A stretch of 64,000 nt of DNA from Bacillus_I endophytica_A (GCF_026790145.1 NZ_JALAMS010000001.1:558001-622000); one strand, 5' to 3'; counted from the stretch's first letter, positions 1-8,659 are shown. Made by a program: numbers and translations. Notes: generated from the sequence alone by a model not told the origin.

Positions 1-12
1 TAGGTAAATGAA

Positions 13-1011
13 ATGAGTGTTACAATTAAGGATATTGCAAAGCTAGCTAATGTATCACATACGACAGTTTCAAGGGCTTTGAACAATAGCCCGCTTATAA
101 AAGAAAAAACAAAAAAGAAAATTTTAGATATCGCAAATCAGCTTAACTATATTCCAGACTATCACGCCAAAAATTTAGTGATGCAAAAATCACATACAAT
201 TGGTTTGTTTTTTACAAGTATGGGAACAGGAACATCACCAAGCTTTCTCGTTGATACAATTCGAGGAGTGAACAAGATTATTGATGTTCAGTACAATTTG
301 TTTGTGCGCGGAATTGATGACTATGACGACTTTTCTTATATAAATAATAAGCGCTTTGATGGGATTATCCTAATGAGTCAAAGTGATCGTGATAATATGT
401 TTATTTACAATATTATCGAAAAGCAAATTCCACTTGTTGTACTCAATAGGCAAGTGGACGATGACTCTGTCATGAATATCTTGTCTAATGATAAAGAAGG
501 TGCTTATGAAGCTGGAGAATACTTCATTTCTTCAGGTCATAAAGATCTCGCTATTATTGAAGGAATTCAAGGATTCAAATCAACGCAGCAGCGAAGGGAC
601 GGCTTCTTACAATCGTTAATAGACAATGGAATCACAATCCGTCAAGAATATATTGTGCAAGGAAATTATGATATGCAAAGCGGATATGAAGCGATGTGTA
701 AGCTACTTGATTTACCAAACCGGCCAACAGCTGTTTTTTGCTCAAATGATGATATGGCGATTGGTGCACTTAATGCTGTTTTTGAGCGAAACTTAAGCGT
801 ACCTCATGACATTTCTGTGATTGGTTTTGATGATATTGAATCTGCAAAGTATACAAATCCATCTTTAACAACGGTAAAAAGACCGATTGAAAAAATTAGC
901 ATGGCAGGCGTTGAGGCCATTTTATCGCTTATTAATGGGAAAGAAAACCTTCAAAAGAAGACGTTTATTAATACGGAATTAATTCGCCGCAAATCTGTGA
1001 AAAGCTTATGA
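13..1011 (+). CDS. exuR: ExuR-type LacI family repressor of hexuronate genes
   Basis: 332-residue LacI/GalR regulator. The N-terminal helix-turn-helix (about residues 3-50, IKDIAKLANVSHTTVSRALN) binds DNA; a periplasmic-binding-protein-like effector domain follows (about 60-330, with CSNDDMAIGAL and ISVIGFDDIE motifs). Length, N-terminus and position directly before uxaB-uxaA match B. subtilis ExuR, the repressor relieved by galacturonate, glucuronate or their catabolites. TTAACGTTAAC palindromes after position 5,430 are its likely operators (inference). The ATG at 13 is chosen because translation begins with the conserved HTH; its promoter lies outside the window. A different LacI paralogue with another uronate-derived effector is possible. 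Confidence 0.85.
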   Translation: MSVTIKDIAKLANVSHTTVSRALNNSPLIKEKTKKKILDIANQLNYIPDYHAKNLVMQKSHTIGLFFTSMGTGTSPSFLVDTIRGVNKIIDVQYNLFVRGIDDYDDFSYINNKRFDGIILMSQSDRDNMFIYNIIEKQIPLVVLNRQVDDDSVMNILSNDKEGAYEAGEYFISSGHKDLAIIEGIQGFKSTQQRRDGFLQSLIDNGITIRQEYIVQGNYDMQSGYEAMCKLLDLPNRPTAVFCSNDDMAIGALNAVFERNLSVPHDISVIGFDDIESAKYTNPSLTTVKRPIEKISMAGVEAILSLINGKENLQKKTFINTELIRRKSVKSL

Positions 1012-1017
1012 ATATAG

Positions 1018-1058
1018 AGCCGGTTATAGGAATAGCCGGCTTCTGATTGTTAACGTGT
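1018..1058 (+). promoter_or_regulatory. Hairpin and half-operator between exuR and uxaB
   Basis: AGCCGG (1018-1023) pairs with CCGGCT (1036-1041), giving a weak hairpin without a strong T tract. It is followed at 1048 by TGTTAACG, which resembles half of the TTAACGTTAAC operators found downstream. It could modulate read-through from exuR into uxaB. No good promoter was seen here. Confidence 0.35.
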
Positions 1059-1078
1059 GCAAATGGGGAGGAATAAAT

Positions 1079-2539
1079 ATGAAATTAAGCCGTAAAAATG
1101 CAGAATCTCATTCTGTTCAAGCAGAGAATGTGCTTCAATTTGGAGAAGGCGTTTTTCTCCGTGGCTTTGTTGATTGGCAAATTCAGAAAATGAATGAGAA
1201 AGGCCACTTTAATGGGAGGGTTGTAGCCGTGAATCCTCGCAGAACAGGAAATGCGCCAAAATTAAATGAGCAAGATGGATTGTTTACGGTTTCTTTACAG
1301 GGACTACAACATGGTGAAATAGTTAAAACCTCCTCTGTTGTAAGTTGTGTGCGAAGAGGGGTTCATCCGTATAAACAGTATGATGAATATATAAAAATAG
1401 CAGAAAATGAAAATCTGCGTTTCGTTATTTCCAATACAACAGAAGCAGGTATTGCGTTTCGAGAAGAAGATAAACTCGGAGATCAACCACAGGAAAGTTT
1501 TCCAGGCAAAGTAGCAGCTTTCTTGTATCATAGATACCAATTTTTTAAAGGAGATGAAACAAAAGGTCTTATTTTCTTACCTTGCGAGCTGCTTGATCAA
1601 AACGGAGAAAAATTGAAAGCACTCTTGCTTCGCTACGCTGAAAAGTGGAGCCTTGAGAAAGAATTTAGCACATGGATTCAGTGTGCCAACACCTTTTGTT
1701 CAACGCTTGTTGATCGCATTGTTCCTGGCTATTCGGAAAAAGAAGCAGGGAGAATACAAGAAGAAGAAGGATACAAGGATGATCTTCTTGTTGTTGCAGA
1801 GCCTTTTTATCAGTGGGTTATAGAAGCTCCTTCGTTTGTACGTGAGGAATTTCCAGCTGAAAAGGCAATGTTGAATGTGAAATTTGTAGACGATATTACC
1901 CCATATTCACTTCAGAAAGTAAGGATATTAAACGGCCTTCATACAGCAATGATGCCTATTGCATATCTTGCAGGATACAATACAGTAAGAGAAGCGATTA
2001 GCAGTCATCACATTGGGATTTTTATTCGAGCCCTTGCTTATGATGAGATTATCCCTGTTCTTTCTGTTTCTAAAGAAGAAGCATCGGCATTTGCAGAGGC
2101 AGTGCTTGAACGATTTCAAAATCCGTTTATTCGTCATGACTTATTAAGTATTTCTCTTAATAGTCTTACAAAATTTAAAGCTAGGAATCTTCCAACATTG
2201 AGAGAGTATGTGGAAAAGTATCGGAAAGTTCCAAAGCTTCTTTCTTTTTCTCTTGGTGCGCTTTTTGTTTTTTATAAAGGTAAAAGAGGAGAAGAGAAGA
2301 TCCCACTTTCAGATCAGAAAGAGCTTATCGAGCTATTTCAATCTCTTTGGGAAAAAAGCAATAGTGAGAAGGAAATTCACCATCTTGTGAGCACCGTTCT
2401 TTCGCTAGAAGAACATTGGGGTGAAGATTTAAGCAAAATCCCTGGATTAGCAAATGCTGTAGAGCATGCTATTTTGCAAATTGAAGAAGCAGGTATGGAG
2501 AACGCCCTAAAAAAACTTTTTCATTTATCAACAACATAA
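1079..2539 (+). CDS. uxaB: Tagaturonate reductase (altronate oxidoreductase)
   Basis: 486 residues, mannitol/altronate dehydrogenase family. It reduces D-tagaturonate to D-altronate with NADH in galacturonate breakdown. The N-terminal nucleotide-binding part is marked by NVLQFGEGVFLRGFVDWQI; the catalytic helical part contains VDDITPYSLQKVRILNGLHT with the family's K-x-x-x-x-N-G-x-H pattern. A start 24 nt upstream is possible, but the ATG at 1079 has an ideal GGGGAGGA site 6-7 nt before it and fits the family N-terminus. It is followed after 14 nt by uxaA, the next enzyme of the pathway, so the two are almost surely co-transcribed. Confidence 0.9.
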   Translation: MKLSRKNAESHSVQAENVLQFGEGVFLRGFVDWQIQKMNEKGHFNGRVVAVNPRRTGNAPKLNEQDGLFTVSLQGLQHGEIVKTSSVVSCVRRGVHPYKQYDEYIKIAENENLRFVISNTTEAGIAFREEDKLGDQPQESFPGKVAAFLYHRYQFFKGDETKGLIFLPCELLDQNGEKLKALLLRYAEKWSLEKEFSTWIQCANTFCSTLVDRIVPGYSEKEAGRIQEEEGYKDDLLVVAEPFYQWVIEAPSFVREEFPAEKAMLNVKFVDDITPYSLQKVRILNGLHTAMMPIAYLAGYNTVREAISSHHIGIFIRALAYDEIIPVLSVSKEEASAFAEAVLERFQNPFIRHDLLSISLNSLTKFKARNLPTLREYVEKYRKVPKLLSFSLGALFVFYKGKRGEEKIPLSDQKELIELFQSLWEKSNSEKEIHHLVSTVLSLEEHWGEDLSKIPGLANAVEHAILQIEEAGMENALKKLFHLSTT

Positions 2540-2553
2540 AAGGAGTCGAGAAA

Positions 2554-4044
2554 ATGAAAAACATAATTAAAATTCATGAAGCTGATAATGTAGCTGTTGC
2601 GTTAAGAAGTTTTCGTGACAAAGAAAAAATTACGGTTGCAGGAGATGAAGTAGAAGTTAAAGACGGAATAAAAAGCGGACATAAGATTGCGCTAACAGAT
2701 ATTGCCCAAGGAGAAAATATTATCAAATATGGAGCTCCTATTGGGCATGCAACAGAGAGGATTGCAAAAGGAGAATGGGTACACACTCATAACACGAAAA
2801 CAAATTTAAGCGACAAAATAGAATATACATTTCAACAAAATCTAGTACACAATACAGGAGTGAAAGAGCATAGAACTTTTAAAGGATATCGGCGTAAAGA
2901 TGGAAATGTAGGTATCCGTAATGAGCTATGGATTGTTCCGACAGTTGGATGTGTAAATGGAATTGGGGAACGGATGATTAAAGAATTTGAGCTTGAAGTA
3001 GGTCCTAATAACCCATTTGATAATATGATGGTTTTAAAACATAACTATGGCTGCTCACAGCTTGGGGACGATCACGTAAATACACGCACTATTCTAACTA
3101 AAATGGTTAAGCATCCAAATGCAGCAGGAGTTCTCGTTTTAGGCCTTGGATGCGAGAATAATGGTTTAGAAGATTTTAAGGAAGCGCTTGGTTCTTTTGA
3201 TGAAAATCGGATCAAATTTTTACGTTCACAGGATGTAGAAGATGAAATTGAAGAAGGAGTAAAACTGCTAAAGGAAATTAGTGCAGCTGCTAGCAATGAT
3301 AGACGAGAAGAGGTACCGTTAAGCGAGCTTAAAGTTGGGCTAAAGTGTGGAGGATCTGATGGTTTGTCTGGTATTACAGCTAACCCGCTTCTTGGTCGCT
3401 TTTCTGATTGGCTTATTGCACAGGGAGGAACAAGTGTCCTTACAGAAGTTCCAGAAATGTTCGGTGCCGAAACATTATTGATGGAGCGAGCTAAAAATGA
3501 AGAAGTATTTCATAAAATCGTTGATTTGATTAATGACTTTAAGTCATATTTTCTCACCCATAACCAGCCAATTTATGAAAACCCTTCTCCCGGAAATAAA
3601 GAAGGTGGAATTACAACGCTTGAAGATAAATCGCTTGGATGCACACAAAAAGCGGGAATTTCGCCTGTTGTAGATGTGTTGAAATATGGAGAGTCTTTGG
3701 AAGCTAAAGGTTTAAATCTTTTGAGTGCTCCTGGAAATGACCTTGTTGCTTCAACAGCTCTTGCCGCATCAGGGTGTCAAATTGTACTTTTTACAACAGG
3801 AAGAGGCACTCCTTTTGGTACCTTTGTTCCAACAATGAAAATATCAACAAACACGTCGATTTATGAAAAGAAGAAGCATTGGATTGATTTTAATGCAGGA
3901 ACACTTGTTGAAGAAGAAAATGAAGAAGCTTCTTTAGACCGTTTTATTACGTATATTACTTCTGTTGCAAACGGAGAACTTGTGAACAATGAAAAGAACA
4001 GCTTCCGGGAAATAGCAATTTTTAAATCAGGTGTTACGCTTTAG
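2554..4044 (+). CDS. uxaA: Altronate dehydratase
   Basis: 496-residue cytosolic UxaA/SAF-family enzyme that dehydrates D-altronate to 2-keto-3-deoxy-D-gluconate. The N-terminal SAF domain (about 1-100, with HTHNTKTNL) precedes the large catalytic domain (about 105-490), which has conserved Cys motifs NYGCSQLGDDH, GLGCENNG, LKCGGSDG and LGCTQKAG, typical of this iron-dependent family. RBS AAGGAG is 8 nt before the ATG. The protein is full length and intact. Its product feeds the KDG pathway shared with the kduI/kduD/kdgA genes on the opposite strand. Confidence 0.92.
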   Translation: MKNIIKIHEADNVAVALRSFRDKEKITVAGDEVEVKDGIKSGHKIALTDIAQGENIIKYGAPIGHATERIAKGEWVHTHNTKTNLSDKIEYTFQQNLVHNTGVKEHRTFKGYRRKDGNVGIRNELWIVPTVGCVNGIGERMIKEFELEVGPNNPFDNMMVLKHNYGCSQLGDDHVNTRTILTKMVKHPNAAGVLVLGLGCENNGLEDFKEALGSFDENRIKFLRSQDVEDEIEEGVKLLKEISAAASNDRREEVPLSELKVGLKCGGSDGLSGITANPLLGRFSDWLIAQGGTSVLTEVPEMFGAETLLMERAKNEEVFHKIVDLINDFKSYFLTHNQPIYENPSPGNKEGGITTLEDKSLGCTQKAGISPVVDVLKYGESLEAKGLNLLSAPGNDLVASTALAASGCQIVLFTTGRGTPFGTFVPTMKISTNTSIYEKKKHWIDFNAGTLVEEENEEASLDRFITYITSVANGELVNNEKNSFREIAIFKSGVTL

Positions 4045-4062
4045 AAGAAAGGGGAATGAAGA

Positions 4063-5361
4063 GTGAAAAAGTATGCCATTTGTGGAGTAAGTAACAGAGC
4101 ATTAGGAATGTTTATTAAACCGATGTTAACAACCTTTTCAGATCATAAGATTGTTAGTTTATTAGACCATGATGAAGCAAGATTTGAAGCCTGTAAAAAA
4201 AGATTCCCAACCCTTGCTATGACTCCCGTTTATTTTCCAGAGGAGTTTCAGAAGATGGTAGAACGAGAGAAACCTGATGCAGTGATTGTAGCAGGGAGAG
4301 ATGATACACATGTTGATTATATTATGAAAGCTTTAGAAAACAATCTTGACGTGATTACAGAAAAACCGATGGTTACAACAGCAGAAGATGCAAGAAAAGT
4401 AATGGAAGCGGAGAAAAAAAGTGAAGGTTCTGTAAAGGTGACGTTTAACTATCGATATAACCCTTACCATCGTAAAATCAAAGAAATGATTTTAGATGGA
4501 AAACTAGGAAGAATCACTTCTGTTGATTTAAATTGGTATATTGATACGTATCATGGCGCAAGTTATTTCAAACGTTGGAACAGATATCGCGATCGTTCAG
4601 GAGGGCTTTCTATTCACAAGTCAACACATCACTTTGATCTTGTTAACTGGTGGCTTAACGATGTGCCCGAGGAAGTTTTTGCATATGGAAGTCTACATTA
4701 CTATGGAGAAGAAGGAGAATGGAATCCATTAAAAGAGAGCGGTCGTTTTTGTGGTACTTGTCATGTGAAAGATCGATGTTATTATTACCAGAGATGGAAC
4801 AATAGAAGTGAGAGTAGAATAGTTCAAGATGATCATCTGCAACAGGATATGATGAACGGCAATCAAGCTATGTATACAAACTATCGTCCTGATGCTTGTA
4901 TTTTCGACGATGACATTGAAATTGAAGATACGTATGCTGCTGCGATTAAATATAAAAAAGGGGCGCTCTTAAGCTATTCTATTAATTTTTCGCTTCCATA
5001 TGAAGGATATCGCCTTGCTATTAATGGAACAAAAGGAAGAATTGAGACAACGGAATATCATGAGCCAAGTCGAATTCCATTTCAATTTCCAAAGCAGAAA
5101 ATTGATTATTTTCCGCTGTTTGGGGCAAAAGAAAGCATTGAAGTTGTAGAAACCGAAGGAGGACACGGAGGTGGAGATCCACTTCTTTTAGAAGAGCTTT
5201 TTTTAGGAAGAGATCCATTGCGAAATTATGATATTTTAGCAGGAGCAGAAGCTGGTGCCTACTCCATTGCAGTAGGAGAAGGGGTATGGCGTTCAGTCCA
5301 AGAAAAGCGTCCAATTTCAATTGAAAATCTGCTAAAATTCAAAGAAAAAAGCAGAAAATAA
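4063..5361 (+). CDS. Gfo/Idh/MocA family oxidoreductase with a Cys cluster
   Basis: 432 residues. An N-terminal Rossmann domain (about 1-120; VIVAGRDDTHVDYI and the catalytic-type ITEKPM motif) is followed by the alpha/beta C-terminal domain. The enzyme probably oxidises or reduces a sugar or uronate with NAD(P), but the substrate is unknown. It is longer than the usual 330-350 residues; around residues 225-245 an insertion reads RFCGTCHVKDRCYYYQRW, a C-x2-C-x5-C pattern that could bind a metal. GTG start at 4063 with an AAGGGGAATGAAGA site. Last gene of the exuR-uxaB-uxaA block, 18 nt after uxaA, so a role in uronate or pectin-derived sugar entry is inferred. Confidence 0.8.
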   Translation: MKKYAICGVSNRALGMFIKPMLTTFSDHKIVSLLDHDEARFEACKKRFPTLAMTPVYFPEEFQKMVEREKPDAVIVAGRDDTHVDYIMKALENNLDVITEKPMVTTAEDARKVMEAEKKSEGSVKVTFNYRYNPYHRKIKEMILDGKLGRITSVDLNWYIDTYHGASYFKRWNRYRDRSGGLSIHKSTHHFDLVNWWLNDVPEEVFAYGSLHYYGEEGEWNPLKESGRFCGTCHVKDRCYYYQRWNNRSESRIVQDDHLQQDMMNGNQAMYTNYRPDACIFDDDIEIEDTYAAAIKYKKGALLSYSINFSLPYEGYRLAINGTKGRIETTEYHEPSRIPFQFPKQKIDYFPLFGAKESIEVVETEGGHGGGDPLLLEELFLGRDPLRNYDILAGAEAGAYSIAVGEGVWRSVQEKRPISIENLLKFKEKSRK

Positions 5362-5387
5362 AATATGAATCCGCTTTCAGAAATGTG

Positions 5388-5416
5388 TTGTATTCTTCTA
5401 GAGAAAACATTATAAT
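5388..5416 (+). promoter_or_regulatory. SigA-type promoter in the 460-nt intergenic region
   Basis: TTGTAT (5388-5393) and TATAAT (5411-5416) are separated by exactly 17 nt. The start site would fall near 5423, just ahead of the operator-like palindrome at 5431. The only plus-strand gene downstream is the transporter at 5825, so a long leader of about 400 nt is implied unless a gene has been lost here. Confidence 0.65.
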
Positions 5417-5430
5417 GAAAACATAAAAGC

Positions 5431-5444
5431 TTAACGTTAACATT
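5431..5444. promoter_or_regulatory. Candidate ExuR operator 1
   Basis: TTAACGTTAACATT, containing the perfect palindrome TTAACGTTAA (5431-5440), lies just downstream of the -10 box at 5411. LacI-family repressors commonly bind such CG-centred palindromes. It shares 14 bases with the 30-bp palindrome at 5594. Confidence 0.6.
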
Positions 5445-5529
5445 AGAGCAATTTTTATGCTAACGAAGGAAAAGCAGAAAGGAGGACGGGGGTAAAAAAG
5501 ACTTTGGCATATACGTGAGCGTGAATTTC

Positions 5530-5579
5530 AAGCTAAGAAGATTGAAAATTATAAAAAAGAGAAGAAAACTTCTTAGCTT
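5530..5579 (+). other. Inverted repeat with 28-nt loop
   Basis: AAGCTAAGAAG (5530-5540) is exactly complementary to CTTCTTAGCTT (5569-5579). It lies inside the putative leader between promoter and transporter. There is no T tract, so a simple terminator is unlikely. Function unknown; it may shape or protect the leader RNA. Confidence 0.45.
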
Positions 5580-5593
5580 TGTAAGTTAGCGAT

Positions 5594-5623
5594 CCCTAAA
5601 ATGTTAACGTTAACATTTTAGGG
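5594..5623. promoter_or_regulatory. 30-bp perfect palindrome, candidate ExuR operator 2
   Basis: A perfect dyad of 15+15 bases, from CCCTAAAATG at 5594 to CATTTTAGGG ending at 5623, centred on TTAACGTTAA. The centre lies 173 bp from that of the 5431 operator, compatible with DNA looping by a tetrameric or paired LacI-family repressor (inference). Confidence 0.65.
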
Positions 5624-5663
5624 AAGTAGAGATAGATAACAGTTTTAAGAAAAAAGTCGCGCA

Positions 5664-5703
5664 ATAAAAAAAGCAAGAGAAATTAGTGGGTAATTTCTCT
5701 TGC
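5664..5703 (-). terminator. Orphan minus-strand terminator-like hairpin
   Basis: GCAAGAGAAATTA (5673-5685), loop GTGGG, then the perfect complement TAATTTCTCTTGC (5691-5703). Read on the minus strand the stem is followed by a T-rich tract (complement of 5664-5672). No minus-strand gene ends here, so it may terminate a small antisense RNA or be left over from a lost gene. Confidence 0.5.
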
Positions 5704-5824
5704 GAACATAGCCTGTCATTTTTAATAAATTCATAGACATACCATTATTGAAACATAAATTGCGATCTATGACAAACAAAAACTCATGTTTCTTTATCGG
5801 TGCTGTAAAGAAGGGGAGATTTTC

Positions 5825-7339
5825 GTGCAGAGAAAAATAGGGTTAAGCCATCAGCTTGCTTACGGAAGTGCGAATTTACTTGGAAGTGGGGCATTAGCCA
5901 TCAGTGGAGCATGGCTCATGTATTTTTATACCACCTTCTGTGGATTATCAATTGTTCAAGCAGCAGCTATCTTTTCTATCGCAAGCGTTGTAGATGCTGT
6001 AAGTAATCCAATCATGGGTTTTATTACGGATAATTTTCATAAAACAAGGTTAGGGAAACGATTTGGAAGAAGAAAGTTTTTTATTCTTTTAGGAATACCG
6101 CTTATGCTTGTTTATCCAATGCTATGGGTAGAAGGATTTGGGTTTTGGTATTATCTATTAACCTATATTTTGTTTGAATTAATCTACACATCTGTTATGG
6201 TACCGTATGAAACAATTGCAGCTGAAATGACAACAGATTTTAGCCTTCGTTCAAAGTTAACAGGTTTCAAAGCCATCTTTGGGAAGATTGCGAATTTCCT
6301 CGCTGCTTTTATTCCAGGACGTTTTATTGCTGAATATGGGCAAGACTCACCATTACCTTTCTTTTATACGGGTCTTCTCTATGGAGGGATTATGGTTATC
6401 GCACTCATCAGTCTCTATATCTTTTCGTGGGAGCGCTCAGCAGATGAGATTAAAGATGAACGTACAGGATCCTTATGGGAATCATTGAAAAAGCTCTTTA
6501 TTGATATGATATCAACGTTTAGAGTTCGGACGTTTCGTCATCATCTAGGAATGTACTTGTTTGGATTTGGAGCAGAGTGGCTGTTCGCTTCTGCCTTTAC
6601 GTATTTCATTGTTTTTGGTCTTGGTCAAAGTTCTGAACTTGTTTCTAACTTATTAAGCTTCAGCTCAATCATGCAGCTTATCTCAACCGCTTTCTTTATT
6701 TGGCTTTGCGTGAAAATGGGATTTGCACGTCCATTTCGAATTGCTCTGAATGTTGTTATATTAAGTGTTATCGGCTATACAGCTCTTTACTTTACAGGTT
6801 CAGAAAACCTTGTAATTCTTCTGTTTGCAATTACGATGTTCTTTGGCTTAGGAACAGGAGGAGTATTCTACATTCCATGGAACGTATATACATTTTTAGC
6901 TGACGTTGATGAAGCCGTAACAGGCAGAAGACGTGAAGGACTTTACGCTGGTGTAATGACGTTTGCAGGAAAACTTACAAGAGCTGTTGTAGTATATATT
7001 CTTGGCTGGGTATTAGGAAAATTCGGTTTTGTCTCAGGTCAGTCAACGCAGCCCGAAGCAGCCGTTCAAGCCGTTGTAGGAGTATTTGCTATCGGCGTTA
7101 TCTGCCTTGCAATTGGAGGGGTAATCTCAGCTTATAAACTAAAACTAGATCGTGAATCACATGGTATTCTAATCAAAGAAATTGACCGTATTAATGGCGG
7201 TGGTTCAATGAAAGAAGTTGACAACAAAACGCGCACTGTAGTGGAAGCGCTAACAGGGTTTCCATATGAAAAATGTTTTGGAAACAATAACGTTGGCTAT
7301 CAGCAGAAGCCAGACATCGACTCAAGTTTAAAAGCATAA
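5825..7339 (+). CDS. GPH-family (MelB-like) sugar/glycoside:cation symporter
   Basis: 504-residue integral membrane protein of the glycoside-pentoside-hexuronide (MFS) family with about twelve hydrophobic segments. The N-terminus has the family signature KIGLSHQLAYGSANLLG and cytoplasmic loop 2-3 carries KTRLGKRFGRRK. It probably imports unsaturated galacturonides or rhamnogalacturonan fragments. GTG at 5825 is preferred: AAGGGGAG lies 6 nt ahead and the protein then begins at the family N-terminus, whereas the longer frame adds an atypical 13-residue Cys-rich head. A hydrophilic tail of about 45 residues follows the last helix. Immediately upstream of the GH105 gene whose substrate it likely brings in. 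Confidence 0.82.
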   Translation: MQRKIGLSHQLAYGSANLLGSGALAISGAWLMYFYTTFCGLSIVQAAAIFSIASVVDAVSNPIMGFITDNFHKTRLGKRFGRRKFFILLGIPLMLVYPMLWVEGFGFWYYLLTYILFELIYTSVMVPYETIAAEMTTDFSLRSKLTGFKAIFGKIANFLAAFIPGRFIAEYGQDSPLPFFYTGLLYGGIMVIALISLYIFSWERSADEIKDERTGSLWESLKKLFIDMISTFRVRTFRHHLGMYLFGFGAEWLFASAFTYFIVFGLGQSSELVSNLLSFSSIMQLISTAFFIWLCVKMGFARPFRIALNVVILSVIGYTALYFTGSENLVILLFAITMFFGLGTGGVFYIPWNVYTFLADVDEAVTGRRREGLYAGVMTFAGKLTRAVVVYILGWVLGKFGFVSGQSTQPEAAVQAVVGVFAIGVICLAIGGVISAYKLKLDRESHGILIKEIDRINGGGSMKEVDNKTRTVVEALTGFPYEKCFGNNNVGYQQKPDIDSSLKA

Positions 7340-7382
7340 GCTTTTTCTCATATAATAAAAAATCTAATAATGAGGTGGAATA

Positions 7383-8510
7383 ATGTTACAAATGAATGAT
7401 AAGAAACTTTATAATGATTGGGCTGCTAAAACATCAGATTCTGTTATGAAAAGAAGACCAGAAATTAATACAAAATGGGAATATGAAGATGGAGTTGTTC
7501 TTCAAGGGATGGAGCTTGTCTTCAACAAAACAGGTGATAGAAAATATTTGGAATATATGATAAAAAGTATGGATTTATTCGTTGATGAGAACGGCAATAT
7601 TCCAAAGTATTCATCAAATGAATTCAACATTGATCACATTAACAATGGAAAGGTTCTTCTCGCTCTTTATGAACATACAGAAGATGAGCGCTATAAAAAG
7701 GCAGCAAATCTTTTAAGAAGTCAGTTAATAAACCATCCACGCACAAGTGAAGGAGCATTTTGGCATAAGGAAATTTATCCATACCAAATTTGGTTGGACG
7801 GTCTTTATATGGGATCTGTCTTTTATGCCCGCTACATTAAAGACTTTGGTGAAGAAGCAGAGTTTGAAGATGTGATGAAACAATTTATTCTTTCTTACAA
7901 GCATACAAGAGATGAAGAAACAGGTCTTCTTCATCATGCATGGGACGAAAAAAGAGAGCAGCCTTGGTGTGATAAAGAAACAGGCCTTTCAAAACATTAT
8001 TGGGCACGCTCAATCGGCTGGTATGTGATGGCAATTGTTGATGTACTCGATTACATTCCAGAAAGTTATGAAGGAAGAGACGTTCTTCTTAATATGTTAG
8101 AAGAAACAGTAGAAGCAATGATGAACTATCAAGATAAAGAAACAGGAGTATGGTATCAAATTGTAAACCAGCTGGAGCGAAAAGGAAACTATTTAGAGTC
8201 ATCTGGATCAGCTATGATGCTATATGCCATAGCAAAAGGTGTGAGAAAGAATTATTTATCACAAGACTGGTTTGAAAAAGCTGAACATATTTATAAAGGG
8301 ATTATTGATGAATTTATCTTAACAACAAAAGATGGGTTAGTGAATGTTAATAAAATATGCCAAGTGGCAGGACTCGGTGGAAAAGATAAAAGAGATGGCT
8401 CGTTTGCTTACTATATTAGTGAACCAATTGTGACTAATGACCACAAAGGGGTTGGACCATTCATTCTTGCAAGTGCTGAAATGGAAATGTTGTATGATGA
8501 GCAAAAATAA
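7383..8510 (+). CDS. GH105 unsaturated rhamnogalacturonyl/galacturonyl hydrolase
   Basis: 375-residue (alpha/alpha)6-barrel glycoside hydrolase related to B. subtilis YteR/YesR. These intracellular enzymes hydrate the 4,5-double bond left by pectate or rhamnogalacturonan lyases, releasing 5-keto-4-deoxyuronate. The YQIWLDGLYMGSVFYARY segment (about residues 138-155) contains the family's catalytic-type Asp; HHAWDEKREQPW and YWARSIGWYVMAIVD are further family motifs. There is no signal peptide, consistent with cytosolic action after uptake by the transporter 43 nt upstream. RBS GAGGTGG, ATG at 7383. The product is the substrate of KduI, encoded nearby on the other strand. Confidence 0.87.
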   Translation: MLQMNDKKLYNDWAAKTSDSVMKRRPEINTKWEYEDGVVLQGMELVFNKTGDRKYLEYMIKSMDLFVDENGNIPKYSSNEFNIDHINNGKVLLALYEHTEDERYKKAANLLRSQLINHPRTSEGAFWHKEIYPYQIWLDGLYMGSVFYARYIKDFGEEAEFEDVMKQFILSYKHTRDEETGLLHHAWDEKREQPWCDKETGLSKHYWARSIGWYVMAIVDVLDYIPESYEGRDVLLNMLEETVEAMMNYQDKETGVWYQIVNQLERKGNYLESSGSAMMLYAIAKGVRKNYLSQDWFEKAEHIYKGIIDEFILTTKDGLVNVNKICQVAGLGGKDKRDGSFAYYISEPIVTNDHKGVGPFILASAEMEMLYDEQK

Positions 8511-8547
8511 AAAAAGAGTTCTAGCATTTGCTAGAACTCTTTTTTTA
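8509..8547. terminator. Bidirectional rho-independent terminator after GH105 gene
   Basis: AGAGTTCTAGCA / TGCTAGAACTCT stem flanked by A and T runs on both sides. It ends the plus-strand uronate operon and could also stop minus-strand transcription that passes the kduD terminator. Confidence 0.85.
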
Positions 8548-8606
8548 TTTGCAAACGTCTCTAGCGTGTATGCTTCTAAATCGTGTCCGCTAATTTCTAA
8601 ATTCAT
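8544..8606 (-). pseudogene. Orphan start of an ORF (possible gene remnant)
   Basis: On the minus strand a strong AAAGGAGAGG site precedes ATG at 8606, giving MNLEISGHDLEAYTLETFAN in frame before the reading frame runs into the terminator at 8547. About 20 plausible codons with an ideal ribosome site but no room for a gene suggest the 5' end of a gene whose remainder was deleted, or a very short peptide. The open frame continues antisense to the GH105 gene, but that part is not credible coding. No family recognised. Confidence 0.3.
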
Positions 8607-8627
8607 CGCGCTTCCTCTCCTTTGTAT

Positions 8628-8659
8628 AAAAATAAAGCCGCATCATATTGATGCGGCTT
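8628..8659 (-). terminator. Terminator of kdgA-kduI-kduD operon
   Basis: AAGCCGCATCA (8635-8645) pairs with TGATGCGGCTT (8649-8659). On the minus strand the stem is followed by a T-rich tract (TTTATTTTTA). It lies directly after the kduD stop codon at 8666. Confidence 0.85.
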
